DNA of 64,000 nt from Siphonodentalium dalli (GCA_032622095.1 CP136069.1:37298194-37362193), one strand, 5' to 3'. Numbered from the stretch's first letter, positions 11,188 to 22,787 are shown. The notes: generated by a model not told the origin, from the sequence alone. Numbers and translations: made by a program.

Positions 11188-12440
11188 CACCCCCAACTTT
11201 GGTAACAAGTTTCAACAGTTTGAAAGTTCATAATATAAACAACATTATTAGTTGGAAATTTTACTTTCCAACAATTAATTAGTTGGGAATTTGTTATTTT
11301 TAGACCACCATTTGCATATTTTCCTACTTTGGTTCAAACTTTTGACTGAAATGGCCATTCAATCAGAAATGTTCCATCCTCATGGAGTGTCACATGTAGG
11401 TTGCACATTTCCAACACTTGGGGAGCTTAATTGTGTCCTGCCCTCATGACCCCTGTGGCCAGTCAAAAACTGCTAATTAGTTTAAGAAAACATTATTTTC
11501 CTATACTTTTGTTCAAAATTGTGAACTTAAATGGTCATCAGTTGGAAATTTACAACCTTAGCCTTAGTGGGGGTGTCAGGTTGGAAATTTTCAACACTTT
11601 GAAAGCTTGAGGCCATTCTAGATGCTATATGATTTTGCGATTTTCCTGTTCAGATTTCAAAATGTTCTCACACAGTGCCAGACTATATATGATTGTATTT
11701 TCAATTTCATATCTCTACTTTTTACTATACTGGCAGAACCATGGTCCGCCCTGTGCATAATCACAAGTTTACTGATCCATTCAGAATAGGCTATCATCCA
11801 TGCTTGTGAAGGAACAGCCGAGGTGGGGTGCAAATTAAATTACGCAAAATTATGAGTCCCCCCCCCAAAGGAGACCATCTAACTATACATCCCTGTCCGC
11901 CATGTTTATGTTACCACTCTATGTTTAGATAGGCCTACTGACGCAATTAATATAGTGTTATCCTGCGTTGACCTCAACTTCTATTTAATTGTTAAAAAGG
12001 CACAACGCTTTCGTATAAAAAATTAACTGGACCTGATTTCTTTCAGACAAGTTCAGAGCAAAATACCACCTATAGAATCATGTCCGACCAAAAATATGTG
12101 TAAAATACCTAAGAAATACCAATACAAAGCCAAGAATTTCCACTCCTCAAAATATTAACAAGGGTCTTTTGCCGCTGAAGGAAGTCAAAAGCCACATTTT
12201 CTCACTAAATTTTACTATATATAAACTGTTTACATATATTTGAATAACTGTTCCATCGATGCATTATACAGTATAACTTCATATTTTAGCCGTTTTTACC
12301 AGAACCATCATGAACGCTTTGTGCCCTTTTAAGATTTAGATTCGTCTTGAATTAAATGCGACGTTTGTTTCAACAGACGAATTTAGAATTAAACTGGAGT
12401 CTAATTAGAATTGAATTCGAGTCGTCGGTAGTGCAACGTT
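11188..12440. other. No recognised feature
   Basis: About 1.25 kb of intron. Weak recurring phrases (TTGGAAATTTTC, CAACACTT, CCATTTGCATATTTTCC) suggest an old, diverged tandem repeat at 11210-11640, but I cannot define a unit. Confidence 0.4.
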
Positions 12441-12449
12441 TGTTCCAAG

Positions 12450-12585
12450 GGTAAAGCTAAGTAAAGCTTGGATCTAATATTTACCAAGCTTTACCAAGGC
12501 TTTCACATGAATCCTTGACTGACCCGCAAGTTGACCAAAACCTTGTATCAAAGTTTTACGAAGGTTTTCACACAATCGATGAATA
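12450..12585. repeat. AAGCTTGGATCTAA-type repeat, one unit
   Basis: Closely matches the last unit of 1622-2125 (GTAAAGCTTGGATCTAATAT, CATGAATCCTTGACT, CCCGCAAGTTGACC). Confidence 0.8.
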
Positions 12586-12605
12586 ATTCCCTTAGGAACT
12601 TAAAT

Positions 12606-12750
12606 GAAAATATGGCTTGTTGCCATTCATCGGAAAGCTCTCACTGAGAGCTTTCCGATGAATGGCAACAAGCCATATTTCCTACTAAATCCTGAAAAAT
12701 TACTCATAATTCTGCTGTGGTTAAGGAGTCGATTATTTAGGGCATTACTG
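12606..12750. mobile_element. TA-MITE copy, left end missing
   Basis: Starts inside the left arm at AATATGGCTTGTTGCC and runs to GGGCATTACTG before TA. Confidence 0.85.
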
Positions 12751-13348
12751 TACTGTACTTCAAATCAATGCTGAGCCATTATCTTTGGCATAGGTCCCAT
12801 CAAGCATGTTTTAATTTCCACAGACATTTTAGGTGTAATCATATATGTCTGTACTTTAGCCTCTGTGTAAAATTTGTCATTGAGTTATGCCCCTTGGTTT
12901 GCAAACACAAAATGGTCAATTTTACCCATTTATTTTACTCAAATTGACCATTTTCAACCCCAAAACAGATCATGACAGAGCAGATGTCAATAATAAGCTT
13001 CTTCCACATGATGGAGCTATGTTAGAGCTGAGAAATATTTGAAATAGAAAAAAAGTTATATCAATTTGAAAAAATTTCTTGCAAGCGCAGATGACAGAAT
13101 TCAGGGGAGAGAAATTGGGGTATTTTCCTGTAACCAATAACACAGAGTTGGCCTTCACTGAATACGAAAATCCTGTTGCGTATCCAAATTTTCCACTTTT
13201 TTGAGAACTTTCCCCGTTTTCTAAAATAATTAAACCTTCAAACCAGTAATGACACATTTAACACAGGCTACACTGGCTGTTATGCCCCCCAGATACTTAT
13301 TACTCTATTTTTTTGACACCCTTCAACCCAATAAATCGTGTACTGCTA
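12751..13348. other. No recognised feature
   Basis: Intron sequence. A 95-codon frame on the minus strand has no recognisable similarity and no splice context. Confidence 0.5.
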
Positions 13349-13535
13349 CCTAAAAACACAGCAGAATTATGGGTAACTTTTCAGGAGTTAGTCGGAAATA
13401 TGGCTTGTTGCCATTCATCGGAAAGCTCTTGGGGAGAGCTTTCCAATGAATGTCAACAAGCGATATTTCCGACTGAATCCTGAAAAGTTACCCATAATTC
13501 TGCTGTTTAAGGATTCGATTACTTAGGGCATTGCT
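13349..13535. mobile_element. TA-MITE copy, left tip lost
   Basis: Begins CCTAAAAACACAGCAGAATT; the inner palindrome is intact; the right end is diverged (GGGCATTGCTG). It is fused directly to a TTAA-1 remnant. Confidence 0.8.
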
Positions 13536-13700
13536 GCATAAGAGAATGCACTGGCTTACACGGTCAAGGTAAATATTTTTTAGGCCAATGCACTCGCATA
13601 TATATGCGAGGCTCCCAATGGGAGACTCGCATATATAAGAGAATACATTGGCACAGGGTTTTCGCAACATTTCAAGAAGCTCCTGTCATGAAATGGTTAT
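13536..13700. mobile_element. TTAA-1 element, left half missing
   Basis: Begins within a hairpin arm (ATAAGAGAATGCACTGGCTT), contains the second hairpin, and ends AGCTCCTGTCATGAAATGG. Confidence 0.75.
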
Positions 13701-14227
13701 AGAAACATGAAAGATACACAATTGATTTCTATTTTTTTTCTCACAATTTATTATATATAATATATAGTGAAAATCCTATATTAAATTAAAACGTTAAGAC
13801 ACCTACATGTATAGATAATCCAGTGCGTTCTCGAATGTTGTATACATAGTGCATTAGTCCGAGGTTTTGAAAGTCTGAGTGTTCAATAGTGTTCATAACT
13901 AATTCTTTCAATGTCAGGTCAACTTTTCAGAGTACCTCTGACAAACTCACTCCGGAAATTAAATGTTTAAATTATTTCCTGGTCAGCCAGCATCTATCGT
14001 GTCTAAGTATAATTAGCATCATCCTTCAGACAAACAATTTGATATATTGTAACAGCTAAGTGTACATTATCACAGGCTATGTTTACAGGAGTTTCCTCAA
14101 TTCCAGATCAATTCCTATAACAGCGGGGGTTAGATCACTCAAAGACAGGCTTCTCACAGACAACGCCAGAGGCGAGTCAAGGATGAAAAAACAGAATTTC
14201 ACAATTGTGATTACTCTGAGACAACGA
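13701..14227. other. No recognised feature
   Basis: AT-rich intron sequence. Confidence 0.5.
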
Positions 14228-14700
14228 TTAACCCCTTTATGATGGAAGCTTCGCTGGCGCAACATTAAAGACCCTGTGACAATGCATTCTCTTATATATG
14301 CGAGTGGACCATTGGATGTATTGGCCTAAAAAAAATTCTTTCATTCTTTAACAATGTTATCATTTGTTCTTTCTTGCATTCTTTAACAATTTTATCATTT
14401 TTTATCATTTTTCTTACATTCTTTATCATTTTTTTTTTACATTCTTTATCAATTTTTCTTACATTCTTTAACATTTTTGGTCATTTTTTATCATTATTTC
14501 TTACATACTTCTAAAAAAAATAATCATTTTTTTCATTTTTACATTTTTTTTTACAATTATAAAAAATAATATAAATTTATTAGGCCAATGCATTCTCTTA
14601 TATATGAGAGCCAACATATGGTTGACTCGCATATATAAGAGAATGCATTGGCACAGGGTTTTCGCAAAAATTCAGGAAGCTCCAGTCATGAAATGGTTAA
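14228..14700. mobile_element. TTAA-1 element with long AT-rich spacer
   Basis: TTAA at both ends. The left part is CCCCTTTATGATGGAAGCTT, the right end CTCCAGTCATGAAATGG. The two hairpins are separated by about 260 bp of repeated TTACATTCTTTAACAATTTT-type sequence. The first hairpin has lost its right arm. Confidence 0.8.
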
Positions 14701-14740
14701 CTACAAATGAGTATAGGGGACCGGATGAGTTGGACTACCC

Positions 14741-15580
14741 CAAGCAAGCCTACATCTACACACTTCTCAGACCAGCAACATTTAGAAAGACACTTCGTTT
14801 AAAATACGTAAAAATACGTAGAATTCCACTAGATACGGCCGGATATGCACGAAACCGAAAGTACAAAATGGACTCGTTTATCGCAATCGAAATGGACACA
14901 TCCAATCGTTTATCGCAATCGAAATGGTCAGTCATGTGGTCGGTTACCATTAAGGACCACAGTGGAAATAAGCAAGCTTTGGCTTGCTTTCCTGTGCGCT
15001 CCTTGATGGCAATCGATGGCATGACTTGTCAGACGAGCGTATTCATATGTATATTTCTCTTCTACTACTCTATTTTCCTCTCTATCTTTCTATGTACGAT
15101 GACAGTACTTGGCCAGCTGCATATATTGTCACTGCTGCCTGTATTTAGGGATTCCATCTTTCGGTCATGGACATGCCAGTCTAAAGCCGGCCATACATGG
15201 CAGCAGTGTGTATATGCAGGTGGCGAAGAGCTGTTGGTTCTATTACTAGTATCTCTTAAGCAACATGACAGTCCTGTTGAGGGAGGAGGGTGGGATAGCA
15301 CGGGTTGATTTTTCATGTTGTATATATATATATATAAAGGTACGAGTATCTATTTAGTAGTCATTACTAAGCTAGGTTTATTCACTATCTTGTCCCTCTG
15401 CAGAACTGTCAAGCTGCATTCTTGTTATATTTATATATCTATACTTTTTATATTTATTCTATATGAATGTCACACTCTGTGTTTACACTTTTGTATATAT
15501 GCTTATGCTCATGTCTGCAAATTTTGCATCTTTTAGCCATTAAAAAATTATCTATCTATCTATCTATCCGTTCACATGGT
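14741..15580 (+). other. Possible 3' end of an unidentified retroposon, ending in a TATC microsatellite
   Basis: An open frame of over 200 codons covers 14604-15308, but its first third is a TTAA-1 element and its protein is not recognisable. Beyond it lie TA-rich sequence and a TATCTATCTATC run at 15553-15572. A LINE or SINE tail is one explanation. No reverse-transcriptase motif is visible, so this is a weak call. Confidence 0.25.
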
Positions 15581-15729
15581 TTGTTACTTAGTAGTTATTT
15601 AAGTCGCATTATTAAATCTATTGTTTATACTTTTACGACAGCTACCGAGGGTGTGAACATTAATTAGTCCGGAATCGGAACCGGAATGAAACTTAGACAT
15701 AAAACAGGTAAAGAACAAACATGTTTCCA

Positions 15730-16320
15730 TTAAAAATATTTTTATTTTTTTCGCATTTCGGGAAAAAAGTTGTCGGCGGGTTTGTAAACCAACTAATAAA
15801 ATTGCTAAGGCGACACCAATTTTTAAGTCTGGTTTACGAACATGTGGGGAAAAAAAAAGTAGATGCAGGAGGGAAGAAAAAAAAACTCTCACAACAGTTT
15901 ATTGGTTAAATTGTGGAGTTCTACCTGAATTTCACAATAATATAAAATAGGAATTTGAAATGTGTTTTTAATACTGGTATTCAAATTTAATATAAACAGA
16001 CATTTCTTGTCATAAAATAAATAAAAATAGAGATATGTATTAATAGGAAATTAGTGCATACTGCTCCAATCCACAAATTGTCTAGCCAGGCATATGCGAA
16101 TATAATTTAAAAACCCTACCTTTTAGCTGAGTAACGTTGAACTATTATTCCCCATGCTTAATACTAGTACACTAATAAATATTAATTTATAAATAATAAA
16201 AAAAAAAAAAAATTAAAAAAAAAAAAATTATTTTTTTTTTCTACTTTTTTTCATGGAATGGAACAAAAGTTGTCGGCGGTGTTCGTAAACCAGACTTAAA
16301 TATTGGTGTCGCCTAACGCC
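15730..16320. repeat. Inverted repeat with GGCGACACCAATWTTTAAGT arms
   Basis: The sequence at 15808-15845 (AAGGCGACACCAATTTTTAA, then GTCTGGTTTACGAACA) recurs inverted at 16275-16313, separated by about 430 bp of AT-rich DNA with A/T homopolymers. A further GTTGTCGGCGG motif occurs in both arms. It may be a non-autonomous element; no TSD was found. Confidence 0.6.
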
Positions 16321-16799
16321 TTATCCATATTTCAGCAAAATACAGACATTTTGAAGACCTGAAACCAAAAAAATGTGCCATAATAGTATGTGGCATATTG
16401 ATTTGGAACCTGGGATAAGATAGGTTGATAAATACATGATATATCTATCTACATTATTTACATACTCTGAAAAAACATGCCAAAGTCATAGCAATTAAAA
16501 GTGAGCTGCTATTTATCATCACCAAATCAGAATGCTCTTTATTGATCCATGCTAAAGAAAAGCTATATATAGGACAGGATTTTCTTAATTATAAGATTTT
16601 AATGAGTCATTCTGTGACATTTAAAGGTACTCAATCCGATCAGACGGTCCACATATCATCAAGTTACAACAACAGTATTTCTTCAAAATACATTTCTGTT
16701 ATCAGAATCGATTCATTACAACAAAATAATGCTAACTGCTGTAAACTATGGTATAAAATTTCCCAAAATGTGTTATTTATCAACATGTTGTTCAACGAA

Positions 16800-17040
16800 A
16801 TATGGCCGTATTATCATTGAGTATCATGAAATTTGGCCATATTACCACTTGATTTTAGAGTTATCCATCTTCATCTGCAATTTCATCTGAGACCGTCGAT
16901 TTGACGGCACTTTTCTGGGCCACAAATAATTACACATTTCGAGAAATAAAAAATTTATATCTGATCACTCTGAGCTTTGATGGGTGGGTTCCTCGACTCG
17001 AATCAAATAGCCAAAGAAATAGTAATTTGGGAGTGTTATT
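16800..17040. repeat. PAL-G half copy
   Basis: Contains CACTTGATTTTAGAGTTATC, GTCGATTTGACGGCAC and CCTCGACTCGAATCAAATA in the order of the PAL-G right arm. A left-end phrase, GGTACTCAATCCGATCAGAC, lies apart at 16625. Confidence 0.75.
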
Positions 17041-17169
17041 TCGGATTATGCATATTTAACGTCATTGTAAAATTAATGCACATATTTATCCACCCAATTT
17101 CATCCATAGAATGGACCAGAATGTAAAAAAAACCAACATAATTTCAGGCTTCAAACTGCTATGGGGGCT

Positions 17170-17415
17170 TTAACCCTTTGAGTGCCAGGTCCGATTTTTG
17201 TATCAACCCATATACCCTGTGCCAATGCATTCTCTTATATATGCGAGTCGACCATAGGTCGTCTCGCATATATAAGAGAATGCATTGGCCTAACATTTTT
17301 TTTTTTTTTTTTAAACAATTTTTTCAATTTTAATAATTTATTCTTATATTCTTTAACAGACTTATTTTGTAGGTTTAGGGCCGATGAGATCGGCCCCTGG
17401 CACTCAAAGGGTTAA
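17170..17415 (+). mobile_element. TTAA-2 element, one hairpin
   Basis: TTAA flanks; ends CCCTTTGAGTGCCAGGTCC and CCTGGCACTCAAAGGG; one hairpin with a CGACCATAGGTCG tip, then TTAGGGCCGATGAGATCGG. Its right TTAA is also the left TTAA of the next element. Confidence 0.92.
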
Positions 17416-17648
17416 CCCCTCCATGATAGGAGGTAGGCTGGTGCAGCATTAAATATCATGTTCCAATGCATTCTCTTATATATGCGAGAATGAATTGACT
17501 TACAAGGTCAAGGTAAATTTTATGCGGCCAATGGATTCTCTTATATATGCGAGTCTCGAGATCCCCATGCGAGTCTCGCCATATAAGACAATGCTTTGGC
17601 ACAGAGTTTTCACAAAATTTCAGGAAACTCTAGTAATGGAAGGGTTCA
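17412..17648. mobile_element. TTAA-1 element, degraded hairpins
   Basis: Begins CCCCTCCATGATAGGAGG, ends CTCTAGTAATGGAAGGGTTC. The two hairpins have lost parts of their arms. It abuts the previous element at a shared TTAA. Confidence 0.8.
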
Positions 17649-18165
17649 AAATAATCTTCGAAGCACTCTGCGTAGCTTTAAGATGAAGCTAATAATTTTG
17701 GGATTATATTTCAAGAAGTCCTCATATGACAATTTAATATTGTTGGTTGTCATTTCCAGAATTACACTGCATGACAATTCCGAGACAAGTCTCTTGATTT
17801 GGACGTAAAGGGAACAACTAAAATCAATACGTAGATGACAAAGTGACTACACGCTCCGCGAGCTAGCTCTAATAATCGAATGCTAAAAAAATCACATTCG
17901 TGGGATTGCGGAATGAACTGTTTTGATTAAAAATGCTGGAATTGTGGGACGTGCTTTGACAAGATTACGTATGAATTTGCGCCAATGTGACAGCGGGAAT
18001 AAATCAAGTATTTGTGCAAACATTTGTGTCTTTGAAAACACGCAATTTGTTTCCCTATGTACTAAAGACAGTGCAATGTTCCTATATATAAGACAGTGTA
18101 ATCTTCTTATATCTGGCAGAGCAATAGAGAGCTGAACATATACAATATATTTCAAACAGACAATC
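17649..18165. other. No recognised feature
   Basis: Intron sequence, overlapping short frames only. Confidence 0.5.
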
Positions 18166-18530
18166 TGCATTTTATCCACTGTATAGTTACATACTGTGAT
18201 GCCCTAAATAATCGACTCTTTAACCACAGCAGAATTATGGGTAATTTTTCAGCATTTAGTCGGAAATATGGCTTGTTGCCATTCATCGGAAAGCTCTCAG
18301 TAAATCCTGAAAAATTACCCATAATTCTGCTGTGGTTAAAGAGTCGATTACTGTAGATAATATCGTCATCAGAGTAGGATCGTAACACAGCCATTTTATC
18401 CGCTGTATGGTTAGATAGATAGATAATATCTTCATCAGAGTAGGATCGTAACACAGCCATTTTATCCACTGTATAGTTACATGTAGTTAGATAGATAGAT
18501 ATTAAATATCTTCATCAGAATAGGATCATA
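18166..18530. repeat. Tandem repeat of about 65 bp, split by a TA-MITE
   Basis: Three units share ATCTTCATCAGAGTAGGATC, CACAGCCATTTTATCC and TAGATAGATAGATA. A further partial unit (CATTTTATCCACTGTATAG) lies left of the TA-MITE at 18194, so the MITE went into the array. Confidence 0.8.
18194..18353. mobile_element. TA-MITE copy inside a tandem repeat
   Basis: Left end CTGTGATGCCCTAAATAATC; the right arm is cut short at AGAGTCGATTACTG. The inner right arm is partly deleted. Confidence 0.8.
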
Positions 18531-19112
18531 ATACGGGGAGGGGGGTCGGAAAAAAAATTCAGGCACGTATGGCATTTTTTCCCTTTCGATAATTTTTTGT
18601 ACCCACCCACCCCCACCGCCAAATATTTTTCCGTTTACGGCAGTTTTTTTCCGACCATTTTTTGACACCCACCCCCCCCCTTTTAACACTAAAACAGAGA
18701 TTTGCGGGGGGAAATTCACTGTAAACAGCTGTATATGAATTTCTGTGCATACTATTTATCATGGATGTTAACATGGACATGTAAATAGGAATGAGTCATT
18801 TTGAGGTCATTCGGCCAAAAAAACATGGTTGCCAGCGGCCATCTTGGATTTCAAAATTTGCAACAAAATACAACACAATAACTGCCTGCAGTCAGTTTAC
18901 CAGTTAGATTTACATTATTTCTCTCATTCAAAGTGGTTTTGAAGCCCAACTCATTGCCAAAACACTAAAAAAACATGCAGAATTTTTTTTTTTAGTTGCG
19001 GAAAAAATTGCTTGTTGGTGGCTTTGACCACTCACCCACCCCGGCATAATACAGCCATTTTGATAAAAAATGTTAAATTCTTCAGACATATGAAATGAAC
19101 ACATTATACCGA
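18531..19112. other. Low-complexity G/C-run sequence, then unremarkable DNA
   Basis: 18536-18720 holds runs of G and C (CACCCACCCCCACCGCC and similar) that create open frames on the minus strand. 18721-19112 shows nothing. Confidence 0.5.
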
Positions 19113-19399
19113 GTTGATTGATTGATTGGTGTTTAATGTCGCTTTCAGCAACTATATAAGGCCATATCACGACATTGTCAGTTTTTTTAGTGGTGGAGGA
19201 AATCGGCACACTTATGGATGATCCAACAGTGATTTCAATGGCTGATAAACTCATCGACCATCAGCAAGTAACTTGCAATAATGATTTTGAGTTACAAATT
19301 CCACAATGGAAACATGTGGATTTGAACCCTCATCACCAGCACTGGAGGGCGAAACAGCTTCGATTTGTACCCCTAACCAATTGAGCCACCGAGGCACCC
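19113..19399 (-). mobile_element. tRNA-derived SINE
   Basis: On the minus strand it starts GGGTGCCTCGGTGGCTCAAT. It has a polymerase III A box (TGGCTCAATTGG) and, about 60 bp on, a B box (GGTTCAAATCC). It ends in a short tail of ATCAATCA units at 19114-19128. The layout (tRNA-like head, unrelated body, short tandem tail) is that of a SINE. The body phrase AGCGACATTAAACACCAATC is common in SINEs of marine invertebrates to my knowledge, which I cannot check here. Confidence 0.8.
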
Positions 19400-19439
19400 A
19401 CATCAGACTGTGGCAGTGGCTCATACATTCTGATACGTG

Positions 19440-19538
19440 CCGTAATTAATCTTAACCACAGCAGAATTGTGGCTAAATCCTTAAAAGTTACCCATAATTC
19501 TGCTGTGGTTAAGGAGTCAATTATTTAGGGCATTACTG
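19440..19538. mobile_element. TA-MITE copy, internally deleted
   Basis: Outer arms only: ATCTTAACCACAGCAGAATT and the full right arm ending GGGCATTACTG before TA. Confidence 0.8.
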
Positions 19539-19545
19539 TATCAGA

Positions 19546-19855
19546 AATTACCTTTTTCCACCAATCACATAGGGAGACTCGCATATACAGTAATGCCCTA
19601 AATAATTGACTCCTTAACCACAGCAGAAATATGGCTTGTTGCCATTCATCGAAAGCTCCCAGTGAGAGCTTTCCGATGAATGGCAACAAGCCATATTTCC
19701 GACTAAATCCTGAAAAATTACCCATAATTCTGCTGTGGTTAAGTAGTTGATTATTTAGGGCATTACTGTATACAATTGGCCTAACAATATTTACCTTGAC
19801 CTTGTAATCCAGTGCATTCTCTTATATATGCTCCTATGGGAGACTCACATATGTA
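19546..19855. mobile_element. TTAA-1 remnant carrying a nested TA-MITE
   Basis: Hairpin pieces AGGGAGACTCGCATATA (19571-19587) and ACAATTGGCCTAACAATATT (from 19771) are continuous once the TA-MITE and one TA are removed. The second hairpin follows, with a deletion. Confidence 0.75.
19588..19768. mobile_element. TA-MITE nested in a TTAA-1 hairpin
   Basis: Ends CAGTAATGCCC and GGGCATTACTG, TA on both sides, palindromic interior with a short left-arm deletion. It sits in the ATATA of the host hairpin. Confidence 0.92.
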
Positions 19856-19885
19856 AATACTTGTACAATCAAGCACCTATGATTG

Positions 19886-20336
19886 CAAGCCTCATTATAG
19901 TGTGTCTGCAGAATGAGTTCCCGGAGGATGAATTTTGTGACGCTATCCCACATAGTGGGCTAGCATCACTAAATTCAGCCTCTGGGACCTCATTCTGCAT
20001 GGCCTCATCTGCTATGGGAGACATATACTCAGATTGAAGTTCCCAAATGGTGATATTTGATGTACACCCATTGGGAACCCTCGATTATGCAATGTGTCAT
20101 CTGCCAATTTGGGGATATAGAGAAACTAAACTAAAAAAGAAATAGAATCTTATTGAAGAAGTTTCTATAGAAATTTGATAATGAAGAAACTTTCCAGAGA
20201 AGATGAGGCCTAAGCAGAATGAGGTCCCCAGAGGGTAAATTTAGTGATGCTAGCCCACTATGCAGGATAGAATCAATAAATTCACCCTCTGGAGACCTCA
20301 TTCTGCAAATGACAGCCACTCTAATCTCAGGATTGG
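19886..20336. repeat. PAL-A palindromic repeat, long copy
   Basis: CAAGCCTCATTATAGTGTGT at the left and CTAATCTCAGGATTGG at the right. It has two GGTCCCC blocks and a spacer with GTACACCCATTGGGAACC. Confidence 0.8.
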
Positions 20337-21121
20337 GCACTGGAAAAATCTGTGATCAGCATTCAGAATCACCCACCTTGTATCCTGGAATGTTTTTTCA
20401 CGACCCTCCCCACTTTGCTTAAATTAGTAAAAACATACAAAAAATGTATGAAAATGGTGGTCAGAAAAGGGAGAGCTAGCTCCCTAACCACACAATTGGC
20501 TTCGGTCTTCTCAGAATCTTATATCTCTGAAATCTGAATCTGTTAGGCAAGCTTGGGCAAACACCAGCACAGACTTTACATAGAAGCGGAATCAATACTC
20601 ATCCAGTTCCATTCCTTGTTTTGTAGTGAACACCTCCTATTGATGAAATATTGCTTATTTCTATTCTGTGTCAGATGTTAATCTCGATTTGCACGCTAAA
20701 TTCATCAGTTTGCGAATATATCGACAAACACTCCATTTCATATGAAATATGACTTTCTCCCAAAATATATTTATTCTGAATAAATGCGTCTGTGGTCAAT
20801 CCATTTTACTGCGGTTTGAGACTCTTGTGAGATTGGTTCATGCAGTTTAAGCATTGATTTCCGTGAATAGCTAGAGACTTTGTTTCTATTTGGAGAACTT
20901 GTGATAATAATCTTGCATAATACAACGATCCATTGAAGAAAAATCTACAATCAGATATTGGCAAATTTATGTTGTCTATGAGTTAGAGGTTATTTCTCCT
21001 GAACGTTAAGTTTGGTTTCCACTGACTTTATGCCCAGTAGAAGTTAACTTTGACTTGCTCTTTTGAACTGATAAACTGCGACCCATAGAGAATTGAGATG
21101 TGTAAATTTATTAGAAGAGAT
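20337..21121. other. No recognised feature
   Basis: About 780 bp of intron with no repeat or exon I can support. Confidence 0.5.
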
Positions 21122-21191
21122 AACTTTACCCTGTCATGACGGGAGCTGTGCTGGTGCAGCATTAAGGACCCTGTGTGATTGCATTATCTTA
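21122..21191. mobile_element. TTAA-1 end fragment
   Basis: TTTACCCTGTCATGACGGGA, then GCTGGTGCAGCATTAAGGAC and part of one hairpin arm. Confidence 0.6.
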
Positions 21192-21357
21192 ACAATATTA
21201 AGTAATTAATATATCGGATCCAATACGCACTCAAAATGAAGCATGTCTTGTCTAAACCCACGCATATTTCTGATAAAAGAAGCCGCACAAAATTGTCTAC
21301 AACATAACTAGGTTTTCTCATCTCCACCTGACAAATTGGTATTATCAGTTTTTGCTG

Positions 21358-21758
21358 TTAACCCTTTACCCAACAAACCGGCCAAAACCGGCCAAATAAA
21401 GCTGCAACAGCCTAAATTATCTTGGGTCTGTCTCAATAAAACCATACAAATATGGATATCATTGGAACCGGCTCATTGACCACATGGTGATGGTTATAGT
21501 TATGCCCTGTGCCAATGCATTCTCTTATATATGCGAGTCGACCATAGGTCGCCTCGCATATATAAGAGAATGCATTGGCCTAAAAAAAAATCTTTTTTTA
21601 ACACTTTTTACCATTTTTTCTTACATTCTTTAACAATTTTATAATTTTTAATGTGTTAAGCCAATGCATTCTCTTATATATGCGAGGCGACCTATGGTCG
21701 ACTCGCATATATAAGAGAATGCATTGGCACAGGGCCCTTCTGTTGGGTAAAGGGTTAA
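21358..21758 (+). mobile_element. TTAA-3 element, complete, double hairpin
   Basis: TTAA flanks; left end CCCTTTACCCAACAAACC, right end TCTGTTGGGTAAAGGG. The left flank region (GGCCAAATAAAGC to GTGATGGTTATAGTTATGC) is unique to this family. Then come two hairpins with tips GACCATAGGTC and GACCTATGGTC, separated by TTACATTCTTTAACAATTTT. Confidence 0.93.
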
Positions 21759-21960
21759 ATGTGAAGTCGATAACTCACAATCAGAAGGACACATGTATTG
21801 TCAGGCAAACCTTGAAATAGTGTCTGTAATTTACAGAATATTCAAGGTTATTTAAGGCCCTCAGTTTTAAATTTCAAAGCCACTCAGAACCAATTTTCAA
21901 GTTTTGTTCTCAAGATCCTCAATTAAGTACGGTAAAATGTGATTGGGCCAGTGTGAATTA

Positions 21961-22270
21961 AGAAAACAGTGCAAATATCATGGAAATTCAAGCCCCCCCC
22001 CATTGGCAATTCTAGCACCCTCCATATCAATTCAAGCCCCCCCCTGCCCATGGTAATTCAAGCCCCCCCCCATGGCAATTCAAGCCCCCCCCCCATGGAA
22101 ATTCAAGCCACCCCCATGGAAATTCAAGCCCCCACCATGGAATTTCAAGCCCCCACCCATGGAAATTCAAGCCCCCCCCCCATGGAAATTCAAGCCTCTC
22201 CCATGGAAATTCAAGCCCCTCCCATGGCAATTCATACCCCCCCCCCCCCCTCCATGGAAATTCAAGCATT
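21961..22270. repeat. Minisatellite, CATGGAAATTCAAGCCCCC unit
   Basis: About twelve units of 19-24 bp with variable C runs. It makes proline-rich and glycine-rich open frames on the two strands that are not genes. Confidence 0.92.
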
Positions 22271-22413
22271 TTCCAAGCCTTGAACATTTATTTGTCTTAA
22301 ACAAGGATATTCCTGGGTTTCACAAAGGATATTCCAGGGTTTCACAGCCCCCTAAAACTATGAAGGGTCATATATATCTTATTCTGGGGTGGGGGAATTC
22401 TATCGAAAACACA

Positions 22414-22765
22414 CAAGCCTGGAAATAGTGTGTCTGATATCTGCAGAATGAGGTCCCCAGAGGGTGGATTTAGTGATGCTACCCCACAGAGCAGGCTAGC
22501 ATCATTAAATTCTCCATCAGAGGACCTCATTCTGCTTGGGCCTCATCTTCTGGGAAGTATCTATAGCCTCAAATTAACATTGTTTCTAGTTACTTTTTCC
22601 CTTCTGGCAAGTTTCTATATCCCCTAATTTGCAAACATTAAAATGCATAAACGAGGTGACTAATGGGTGAACATCACCAACTTCAACTGGGGAACTTCAA
22701 TCTGATCCTAGGTCTCCCCTTGCAGTTAAAACCTAAGCAGAATGAGGTTCCCAGAGGGTGAAATG
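22414..22765. repeat. PAL-A repeat, right end missing
   Basis: Begins CAAGCCTGGAAATAGTGTGT; first block and full spacer present; cut within the second block at GGTTCCCAGAGGGTGAAAT. A small end fragment of the same family lies at 21804-21850. Confidence 0.85.
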
Positions 22766-22787
22766 ACGTCATTCAGCAGTGAAGAGG

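Noticed and set aside
14604-15308. 234-codon plus-strand frame as a gene
   Set aside because: The first part is a TTAA-1 hairpin element. The rest has no recognisable protein and an unlikely hydrophobic, stop-poor AT-rich composition.
19113-19399. A tRNA gene on the minus strand
   Set aside because: A and B boxes are present, but spacing and the missing cloverleaf arms fit a SINE head, with a SINE body and tail following.
22027-22428. Proline-rich and glycine/tryptophan-rich frames
   Set aside because: Products of the CATGGAAATTCAAGCCCCC minisatellite, open on both strands for compositional reasons.
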